Source: Sinotaia quadrata
Taxonomy: Eukaryota > Mollusca > Gastropoda > Architaenioglossa > Viviparidae
Assembly (NCBI GenBank): GCA_028829895.1
Contig: CM054178.1
Span: 101,608,058 to 101,672,057 of the forward strand
Direction: 5' to 3'
DNA length: 64,000 nt
A program made the translations under genes and the position numbers. The notes under the pieces are model-generated. The model ran no database searches. It was not told where the DNA came from and saw nothing but the letters and a program-made list of their open reading frames with translations. Positions 56,601 to 64,000 of this stretch are shown here, in pieces (positions within the stretch are counted from its first letter, which is position 1; each line of letters starts with the position of its first letter).

Positions 56601-59600
56601 TTTCTGATGTAAACCAGTCTGAACTGGGTGAGTAGTTTTATTATCCAATGATTATAATTTACGAGAATGAGACCAGCCATTGGGCTGAGATTAAAAAGTT
56701 TACCTGCTTTAGAATTCTATTGTCTGATCACTTTAATTTGTTGTGGCAAGAAGTCTAGTCTTGAAAGGTGGCTGTTAGCTTAATGGTGAGTTAACTGATT
56801 GTTTGAGAGAGAATGGACTTAGAAATATTTTGTGCATTTTTGCTCTTGATATGTTATATTTGTGTTTTATGTAGAGATATGTTATGTGAATAGACTATTA
56901 TTTCTACAAATGTTTGAACTAAGCTGCTCATATGTAGTATTCTCAACACTTGACATTGTTAAATTTTTATTCTGTACTTATTATACTGTTTGCATGTACT
57001 GGGCTGATAAATACTGTTACAAAACTTGTAAGTTGAGACTTGAATGTAAGAAAGGATGGAGTTATAAAGTGATAAACTGGAAACTTAGCATTTGTTCCCT
57101 GATTATATTTTTATGGGGACAAGCAGCCTTTCTTCAATGTGTGTTATGAATCTGATTATATGACCATGGTAGATGCAAAAAGCATTTACTGCAGTGTGTA
57201 AGTGTAAAGGATACACTACACTTCTGTTACATGTCCAGTATTTATTTAAAGACCCTGCTTAGGAATTTTAAGAAACTTTAATTTAATTAGATAAATTAAT
57301 TTCTCCCTTTTTCCTAAACAGACTGGTTGCTCAAATTATCCTTCGTCTCATATGAAAATGCGCCTTTGTAGTACAGACAAACAGATTCACGAACAGACAA
57401 CTTGTGTACAATAGCCGGTTTGGAAACCGTTAACACTCTCTTAAATCTTTATGCATTCAAAAAGGTTCATTTAGCTCAGTCGATCCCCCATCCAAACCAC
57501 GAATTAGGTCTATATGCATAAAAATTCACTACGAAAGAGGTATTAACAAATAAAGAATTTAATAGTTAATATTTAACAATAACAATCAATTACAAACACA
57601 GCTTCAGATCTAAACTAAGGCGAGTATAATCGGCTTGACTTTTTACTGTTAAAAGTTAGTTTTGCCAGCACTTTCGATTGAATCAGACTTCGGGTTTTAG
57701 TTACTCAACTTTCTCAGTAGTCTTGATATACACGTGGTCTAAGGACAGTTCGATCCTTCCACGTACCAAGCGATGCTTGCGTCGTACTCATCAGTAGTTT
57801 TCCTGTAACTTGTCCTCACTCGACAGTTACGCTAGAGATGTGCTAGACGTGACATCATCAACAGTGGCGGCACGGAATTGTACTTCGTTCGTCAGAGTTG
57901 CACAAGAACATGCCACGCACTCAATGTGATGCAAGGGTGGCAATAATACGTAGAACGTATTATAAGGCTGAGGATAAGAACCCGCGCTTCTTAAAATAGA
58001 CTTTACTGTACAAGACTCGGGTTCTATGTTCCTTCCTGACTCAGCAAGATTTCGGCGACTTAGCAAGGTGCTCGTGAGCTGGGTGTATGTCGACCGGTTT
58101 GCGTTATGAGTAAAGAATATTATCGCGTCAAGAGTATTTATTGTAGTGCATGAATGTATCACGTGACTAGAACTTTCTCGACTGCTGTCTATAGTTACAT
58201 AACAAGGGATGAACTCACTATTGTTTTTTCCTCATGCGGTGCATGACGGTAGGGAACAAACAAAGGAATTCAATTCGAATATGATATTCGAGTTTCGGAT
58301 GTGGGTCACAAGTTCATGACAAGAATTCTGGTCAGAAGTCTGTCACAACTTCGTTGATGTATGGTGCCAATGTAAGCTGATCAAGAAATTCTAGTGCAAG
58401 GAAGTTACTAGAAAGTGCTATTTTTGTTATTCTGCTTGAAGAAGCTAGTATGGTGGAAAAAGAGCCCAGGTTGGCTTTGAGGGAATAACTGTGGATCTGT
58501 GTTTTGGTGTGAGGACAAAAAAACATGAAAAGTGCCATGGACAATAAACTTGTGACTGATACAAAAAGTGCGTGAAAAAGACAATCATGCCTTTATCTAT
58601 AAAAAGTTATGTAGAAGCTTTATTGCTTATCTCTAATAACTCCATTTCTGTTTTTGATAAGAACTATCCTGCAATTTTTATTGACACTATTGTTGAATTG
58701 TATTTTAGGATATAGACTGTGTGGACAACATTATTCAAAAGTGATTTCGTGGAAATATTTATGTCAAGTAATCTGTTTCATTGTATTTGTTAAAAGTATT
58801 TTTTTTAATTGATTTTGTATATTTATTGTTAAATTTATTGACCTTCTTACACATATTGATAATCTTATGTTGGAGAAGAAAATGGGTGGATGGGGGCTCA
58901 CTAAATTTAGATTAAAGACAGATTTATATTTTCCTTTAGTAAGAATTTTTTTAAGATTCTCATCACTTTAATTAGTTTTGATGATTAATAATAATCATAT
59001 CCATTAACTAGGTGGCATTGGCATCACATATCCATTGTATGAGAACTGTCCATTGCATGAGAACTATCCATTGTATGAGAACTGTCCATTGTATGAGAAC
59101 TGTCCATTGTATGAGAACTATCCATTGTATGAGAACTGTCCATAGTATGAGAACTATCCAGTGTATGAGAACTGTCCATTGCACAAGAACTATCCATTGT
59201 ATGAGAACTGTCCATTGCACAAGAACTGTCCATTGTATGAGAACTATCCATTGCACAAGAACTGTCCATTTGATGAGAACTAACCTTTGTATGAAAACTA
59301 TCCATTATATGAGAACTAACCTTTTTGAAAACTCTGTTATAGTAGAACTGTCCAATGTATGAGAACTATCCGTTGTACGAAAACTAACTTTTGTATGAGA
59401 ACTATCCATTATATGAGAACTAGCCTTTGAGTGAGAACTATCCATTCTGTTTTGAGTGAACATCAGTGAATAGAAGCTTTGAAAAACTGTTCAATAAATT
59501 ATTACTAATAAAAAAACATGTTTGAAAAGCTTAACACAGAAACAGTTGTGTGATCATACATTCAGTTGGCTGCTGTCATAATTGTGTTAGTCTCAAGCAG

Positions 59601-61623
59601 AAGAAAGGTCATGGTGACCATGAGACTTACTACATCAGTACATGATAATGAAGATTAAATTTTAAACTTGTTGATTTTTTTAAAAACAAACTTTATTTAT
59701 ACAGAAATATTGTAATTTGTTTTCAAAATTAACATCAGTTCCAGATACTTGAATTTGCCTAACAGTTTACATCACTTGGTTCGTGGAGCTGTTTGTTTGG
59801 GATTTATTTGTTGTTTTTCAGATCTTAATTTCATATAATGAAATATCAGAAAATGGTAATGTACATTTCATTGGGCTAATATTTAGTTCAGCATTAAGTT
59901 CAGGCATTACGGTTTATAATTAGTTCAACATTATACCATTATTTCATTCTGCTGAATGCTACAGATAATTTGAGATAAGGCAAGTTCTGGATTAATATTG
60001 TGCTCCTTTATTAAGGGCATTCATAACCCTTCATAAGTTAATTGGTATGAAAGGATCTTTGTGTTGGCCAACCAGTGAATGAGAGCACAATGGATTAAAA
60101 TGGCATCTGATTCCTGCACCTCATTGATGCCCAGTGGTGCACAGCTGTGGTTCATCCACACTAGAACTAGTTCATCTCACTTTGTAAAGAAAGGATGTTG
60201 TTACGTCGGAATTGAAAAAAAAATTTGCTTTGTGGGCTCAGTAATATTGGTGAATTCCCAGAATTTGAGATTGACAACCTAGAACTCACCTAAAATAGCA
60301 TAGTTTATAGCTTACCATAGTTTGAAATTGTTTGATTAATTTTGTTAATAGTCTGTGGTTAACTTAGGAGTGTAATTTCATTAATAATTTATTTTTTTAA
60401 TCTCTGATTGATTAGATTTGTTAATAGTTTATTGATGGTTTACTTTAGATTATTTAGTTTGTTAATATTTTACAAATATTGTTTATTTATGTTAAAAGTT
60501 TATGGCTGATTGGAGACTTTTTCCCTTCAAAATTTATAGTTAAATGCTAAATGTATTTTTTCAGATCTCACGTAAATTTCGAGATGAAATGGCTCCTAAA
60601 CATGGATTATTGAGGGGAAGGGAATTCGAAATGAAAGGTAACATTGCAGTAGTGTGTAGCATTTAAAGAAAAGAACCATTTATATCATTACAGCCATAGC
60701 AACAACTTACCTAAATATCATTTAATATAACATTGATTCATTGTACTACGTTGATTAATTCTTGTTGGTCATTAAATCATTGTGATTACACATAGGCGAA
60801 TGTGTGTGCATGCATGTGTATGTATATGTGGATGATAAGAGTAATGTTTTGATAGTCACATTAAAGTAAATTTACACAAATCAAGGAATTGCATGTTTCC
60901 AAGAATAATTAATGTTGATTTTTATATATTATAATCTATCATAGTGTATTCTTTACCACTTATTTCAATATTATTATGTCTTGAATATGCACTTTATAAT
61001 ATCTTATGAGCACATTTATGTAATGAAGTGCCATGTTTGTACACAGTTTGTAAAATATAACACATTCTCTGAAAAGAACTTATGCATCTTTATTAATTAG
61101 AATATATACTTCTGTTATAATTTTTAATTTGCCATTTCATAACTGAAGATTTTTCATTTTTAGAGTATAAAAAAATGAGCATTTATTCATCTTGTAAAGT
61201 GATGACAATTAACTTCCATATTCAAATGACAATATTTTATAAACTATTTGAGGTTTTCTCTTACAATTTTGTTTGCGACCTTATATCATCTAATATGGTT
61301 ATGTAAAAACATTTGTTTTACCCTGATTCATATTTGAAAAATTAATTGGGACTTATTATAATGTATTCCAGATATGTACACATATGATACCAATGAACTT
61401 TGATCATAATGTGTTCCAGACATGTACACATTTGATACCAATGAACTTTGATCATAATGTGTTCCAGATATGTACACATTTGATACCAATGAACTTTGAT
61501 CATAATGTGTTCCAGATATGTACACCTTTGATGCTGATGAAGAAAGTGCCATGCGGACCTACCAACAAGTGTGTGATGCTTATAGTCGCATTTTTGATAG
61601 ACTTGGTGTAAACTATGTAAAGG
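50341..61623 (+). CDS. PARS2: PARS2, mitochondrial prolyl-tRNA synthetase (5' six exons; 3' end beyond window)
   Basis: Exons: 50341-50634, 51399-51576, 53709-53782, 56032-56112, 60565-60637, 61516-61623, all GT-AG and in phase (269 codons plus one base). PARS2 charges mitochondrial tRNA-Pro in the matrix. The first about 60 residues are Arg/Lys/aromatic-rich without acidic clusters, a plausible mitochondrial presequence. Class II motif 1 is in exon 2 ([33 protein letters not shown]). Exon 4 holds [12 protein letters not shown]; motif 2 spans exons 4-6 ([20 protein letters not shown], then KDMYTFD). The editing/anticodon parts (about 200 residues in human) are not found before 64000. The upstream ATG at 50256 is out of frame. 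Confidence 0.93.
51399..51576 (+). CDS. PARS2: PARS2 exon 2 (class II motif 1)
   Basis: Acceptor ATGATTTCAG ends at 51398. Encodes [20 protein letters not shown] and [20 protein letters not shown]; the conserved Pro of motif 1 is in MPSLAP. Ends with one G before GTTTGT. Confidence 0.94.
51577..53708 (+). other. PARS2 intron 2 (2.1 kb)
   Basis: A C-run stands near 51779-51790. Otherwise AT-rich with no recognised gene or repeat. Confidence 0.65.
53709..53782 (+). CDS. PARS2: PARS2 exon 3
   Basis: Acceptor CTGGTTTCAG ends at 53708; G + GC makes Gly. Encodes [20 protein letters not shown] and CLGP, the stretch before the conserved THEE. Donor GTAAGT. Confidence 0.93.
53783..56031 (+). other. 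PARS2 intron 3 (2.2 kb)
   Basis: Contains a minus-strand LINE remnant at about 54035-55165. The remainder, 55170-56030, is AT-rich without recognised features. Confidence 0.7.
54035..55165 (-). pseudogene. LINE (non-LTR) ORF2 C-terminal remnant, minus strand
   Basis: Minus-strand reading from about 55165: [132 protein letters not shown]. These match, in order, the conserved post-RT segment of many invertebrate LINEs (CxxC...H zinc-knuckle-like motif, RHN, ID.A.P, VIGALG). Frame shifts and stops throughout. A run of AAT repeats at about 54035-54062 is the likely 3' tail. Confidence 0.8.
56032..56112 (+). CDS. PARS2: PARS2 exon 4
   Basis: Acceptor TTTTCATTTAG ends at 56031. Encodes [20 protein letters not shown] and LPQLIYQ, the substrate-pocket loop leading into motif 2. 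Donor GTAACA, phase 0. Confidence 0.94.
56395..56475. repeat. Short outlier of the 18-bp minisatellite
   Basis: GAGAACTGTCCATAGTATGA, TATGAGAACTGTCCACTG and AATGAGAACTAT match the unit of the large array at 59026-59450, but lie 2.5 kb away on the other side of repeat copy B. Confidence 0.7.
56690..59025 (+). repeat. Long dispersed repeat, copy B, interrupted by a putative solo LTR
   Basis: Aligns with the reverse complement of 44826-46075 in two blocks, 56690-57219 and 58353-59025; the break is exactly filled by the insertion at 57225-58347. Similarity stops at about 59025, where the 18-bp minisatellite starts. Confidence 0.75.
57225..58347. mobile_element. Putative solo LTR, 1123 bp, 5-bp target duplication ACTTC
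   Basis: Begins TGTTACATGT and ends GTCTGTCACA, giving TG...CA ends with a 7-bp imperfect inverted pair. ACTTC flanks it at 57220-57224 and 58348-58352. The paralogous repeat copy A lacks the insertion and reads continuously through the site (GATACACTACACTCCATTTG on its minus strand). The interior is less AT-rich, with more CpG and no convincing ORF. Orientation and superfamily undetermined; a non-autonomous element with 5-bp duplication is the alternative. Confidence 0.65.
59026..59450. repeat. 18-bp minisatellite (TCCATTGTATGAGAACTG)
   Basis: About 15 tight units to 59285, then degenerate units with TAACCTTTGTATGA variants to about 59450. Because 18 is a multiple of three, several frames are open and read as hexapeptide repeats (for example MRTVHC); these are not genes. 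Confidence 0.92.
60565..60637 (+). CDS. PARS2: PARS2 exon 5 (class II motif 2)
   Basis: Acceptor ATTTTTTCAG ends at 60564. Encodes [20 protein letters not shown] and FEMK plus G; FRDE...LLRGREF is the class II motif 2 with its ATP-binding Arg. Donor GTAACA. Confidence 0.95.
60638..61515 (+). other. PARS2 intron 5
   Basis: 878 bp, AT-rich; the last 150 bp is a 48-bp tandem repeat carrying duplicate splice acceptors, described separately. Confidence 0.8.
61366..61515. repeat. 48-bp tandem repeat duplicating the exon 6 splice acceptor
   Basis: TTCCAG-AYATGTACACA-TTTGATAC recurs with exon-like starts at 61372, 61420, 61468 and, as the true exon, 61516, each exactly 48 bp apart. Units share ATGAACTTTGATCATAATGT between acceptors. 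Each upstream unit mimics the exon start (MYTFDTNEL) but reaches an in-frame TGA. Confidence 0.93.
61516..61623 (+). CDS. PARS2: PARS2 exon 6
   Basis: Acceptor TGTGTTCCAG ends at 61515; G + AT makes Asp. Encodes [20 protein letters not shown] and [15 protein letters not shown], matching the KDMYTFD...YCxxF..LG segment of PARS2. Ends AAG G before GTGAGT, so the gene continues; phase 1. Confidence 0.94.
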
Positions 61624-62989
61624 GTGAGTTGTTTTTTCTTTGGTTTTTTTTTTTAATCTCTTTAATATTTGAAGTTTTGTTGAAGAATATTTCACAAGTC
61701 ATGTTATATTTAACTATAACATTAATTGACCAATGTGAGATAGAAATTTACAAAAGTGTTACACAAAAATATATATTTTATTAAATTAAATCAGAATATA
61801 TATATTTTTTTTTTTCCAATTAGAACTCCTTTGTATCAGAACTGCAATTTACTTTTAATATTTGTACATTTAATCAATCCTTTTTTATATTTTGTAATTT
61901 TCATTTTTAGTGTTTAGCATACAGTACCAATCTTTATAGATTTTAATTTTCAGTGATTTTTAGTATTACAATTTTTTTTTTAATTGTGCATAATGTGTTC
62001 AGTATATTTGAAGACTGGCTGAATTTTTTAAAACGATTTTAAACTAAAATTATTAGTGCATAAATTAAATTATCATGCATAACTATATTTCAACCATACT
62101 TCTTTTGAACTTCTTAAATCAGCAGTAAATCTTTCAAAACTGGTCTATCAGTTTTTTTTGTCTCGTTATTGTCTTTTACCTAGTCAGTGGCAACACTCCT
62201 ATTAAATTTCACAGGGTTTTAGAATATGGGTGTACTTATTGGACAGCTCTCTCCTCCTGTATAGTTGTACATTTCTATAGAAAACACTGCACATGAATTT
62301 AAAAAAATTAAACAGTTATTTATCTTGCACAAAATCATCACAGTCACTGAAATGCAAATCTAGTAGTATAGATCTGTCTTTCATGTTTAAAATAAGTCTT
62401 ATATGAAAACATTTATATTTGGTTCTCTTATAAATTGAAGAAAAAGTTCAAAATACTTGATTCAGGAAGACACCAACAGAATTTTAATAACGTAAGATAT
62501 TACATTACTGTGAGCTGTTTCTCTGGTTTTGTCTACCAAGCAAAATTTTTGTTTATCATCTGTTGAGAGCAATACTGAATTTGAGTTACCCTCTGATTTC
62601 AGACTTTGGAATGTTTCTCATGCACTGTTGGCATCATTTAAAATTAATAGAAGAGCTTAAATATTTCTGTCATAAAATTCTGTGGTCAAATATGATTATA
62701 GGGATATTTGAATATGTCAGCATCTCCAATACATGATGTGCGAATCAGCACACTTTACAAGTTTCAGACTGTTGATTCTTCAAAATCCCTTTGTGTTCAC
62801 TCTTGATTATTTCTTTTCTCTTTGGTCTACCACTGTTCGGGTGAAGAAGCTTCAAAAGGTGTGAAACATTGCAGGTAGAATTATTCTCAGAGATCCCAGA
62901 ACCAATCACATCCCTCCACTTCTCCATAGTCTTCACTGGTGATCTGTTCACAGCAGAAAACAAGATCCTTTCTCTCTTATGCTCCTGGA

Positions 62990-63295
62990 AGACTGCTCTT
63001 ATTATCAGACATTTGCATTTTCAACATCCGAAAAGAAATACATTTTCAACACTCCGGAAGAAAGAAATATACAATCAGTGTTCATTTGATCTTTATGGTG
63101 CATCTTACTGAAATTTCTTGTCTTTTGAGCCTACATTCAAAGAAACCATTTTCAACATTCCAAAAGAAAGAAATATACAGTCAGTGTTTATATGATCTAT
63201 ATGGTCCATCTACCTGGAATTTCCCATTTTTTTTGAGGACATTCAGAGAAACTTTACAGGAGGGCTCTCAAGACAGATTTTTTCATCACTAAGAG
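62990..63295 (+). pseudogene. Possible LINE ORF2 terminal fragment, with an internal duplication
   Basis: Two similar stretches read FSTLRKKEIYNQCSFDLYGA and FSTFQKKEIYSQCLYDLYGP; the second continues STWNFPFFLRTFRETLQEGS and DRFFHH. The GPSTWN..P..LR...F...L...FF pattern resembles the extreme C-terminus of several LINE ORFs. Weak, and no catalytic region is present. Confidence 0.35.
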
Positions 63296-63471
63296 TGATA
63301 TCTGTCATTGTTTGTTCAAACTGCTCATTTGCATATTCATTTTGTTTCTGTTTTGTAAATACCATTATTTATTTATTTAGTTTCATTTTGAAAGAGAATT
63401 AAATTTGTTTTGTTATATTATCTCTATTTTGTATCATTTTCTAAAGTGTTTAAGAGTTTGCATGCAGACAT

Positions 63472-63605
63472 AGTTTATTATAATACATAGTGCTTAGAGC
63501 TTTTACAAGAATAAGTGATGATTTTTTTGGTAAGATTATTATTATATGTAGTGCTTAGCGCTTTTACAAGAATAAGTGATGATTTTTTTGTAAGATTATT
63601 ATTAT
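63472..63605. repeat. Tandem duplication of about 66 bp
   Basis: TAGTGCTTAGMGCTTTTACA, AGAATAAGTGATGATTTTTT and TAAGATTATTATTATATG appear twice in a row, nearly identical. Confidence 0.88.
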
Positions 63606-63789
63606 ATGTGACAAACTACATTTAATGTATAAATTATAAAAAAATGTGTCAACACTATCAACATAACAATAATAAAATGTATGCTGTTGGCAGTGCAGAA
63701 CTGATAAAGAGAAATTATATTGCTGTAATACAATTTGAGATAGCGGTATGATTTCTCAAGAGATTTTGTTTGAGCACAAATGAAAGAAT

Positions 63790-64000
63790 TACTATATAGC
63801 ACAGTATTTGTGCATATCCGAGAGTAAGGGTTTATTACGTTTATTATGTGTGCATCACTGATAGTATTAGTTTAAGACAAAAATATGCTTGCATATCTGA
63901 GAATATTGGTTTATTGCAAAAAATATGTGTGTATCACCGAGAGTAATAGTTTATAGCAAATATATGTGTGCATAACTGAAAATAACTGCTTATAGCTAAT
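63790..64000. repeat. Degenerate tandem repeat of about 50 bp at the window edge
   Basis: Four loose units of the form TATGTGTGCATAYCYGAGAGTA then GTTTATWGCAAA; the array may continue past 64000. Confidence 0.65.

Larger units (their letters stand above)
56113..60564 (+). other. PARS2 intron 4 (4.5 kb)
   Basis: Filled largely by repeat copy B (56690-59025), a putative solo LTR inside it (57225-58347) and an 18-bp minisatellite (59026-59450). 59460-60560 is AT-rich with no recognised feature. Confidence 0.75.
61624..64000 (+). other. PARS2 intron 6 (start; runs off right edge)
   Basis: No further PARS2 exon (such as the GGxxSHEF segment) was found. Contains a possible LINE end (62990-63295), a 66-bp duplication (63472-63605) and a degenerate repeat near the edge (63790-64000). 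61624-62740 is AT-rich with nothing recognised. Confidence 0.65.

Noticed and set aside
57827..58162. Minus-strand 111-codon ORF
   Set aside because: Lies inside the putative solo LTR, has no recognisable motif and reflects the lower AT content there.
59008..59362. Open frames of 82-116 codons on both strands reading as hexapeptide repeats
   Set aside because: They are translations of the 18-bp minisatellite; a period divisible by three keeps several frames open on both strands at once.
61328..61695. Minus-strand ORFs of 74-117 codons with repeated THYDQSSLV or EHIMIKVHW
   Set aside because: These are antisense readings of the 48-bp acceptor repeat and PARS2 exon 6; no independent coding evidence.
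1..64000. tRNA, rRNA or spliceosomal RNA genes
   Set aside because: Scanned for box A/B-like and conserved rRNA motifs by eye; nothing convincing. A tRNAscan or Rfam search would settle it.

Overview
This is a eukaryotic, animal nuclear genome window: AT-rich, with GT-AG introns of up to about 10 kb, no operons and many decayed transposons. Protein similarity and repeat content fit a lophotrochozoan, most likely a mollusc; that placement is inference. Three host genes can be reconstructed exon by exon. At the left edge, on the minus strand, are the first two coding exons of PRPF38A (spliceosomal tri-snRNP factor; exons at 809-938 and 1-112, running off the window). Only 179 bp away, divergently transcribed, begins a complete 14-exon ORC1 (origin recognition complex subunit 1, 939 codons, 1118-38208), with BAH domain, a disordered basic/Ser-rich middle and AAA+ ATPase plus winged-helix C-terminus. 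All exon junctions keep the reading frame. From 50341 to the right edge runs the 5' part of PARS2 (mitochondrial prolyl-tRNA synthetase), six exons covering motifs 1 and 2; its remaining exons lie beyond 64000.

The rest is introns and intergenic DNA, heavily shaped by mobile elements. ORC1 intron 3 holds a head-to-tail pair of about 3.17-kb copies of an unrecognised, intron-containing gene or element. Intron 12 holds a 1303-bp transposon with 34-bp perfect terminal inverted repeats. Smaller pieces in ORC1 introns are an hAT MITE with an 8-bp target duplication, a pogo-like MITE, an internally deleted hAT (BED-finger) copy and a LINE 3' end.

Between ORC1 and PARS2 (38.7-50.3 kb) lies a 3.7-kb hAT-like transposon whose spliced transposase has a single premature TAG, then a gag-like remnant, a minus-strand piggyBac remnant, a repeat copy and a 52-bp minisatellite. 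PARS2 introns carry a minus-strand LINE fragment, a second, inverted copy of the same repeat that has been split by a putative 1123-bp solo LTR (5-bp target duplication), an 18-bp minisatellite, and a 48-bp tandem repeat that has multiplied the splice acceptor of exon 6.

Functionally, PRPF38A and ORC1 appear to share a compact bidirectional promoter containing an E2F-like site, consistent with the known cell-cycle control of ORC1 in animals. No bacterial operon, CRISPR array, rRNA or tRNA gene was seen.
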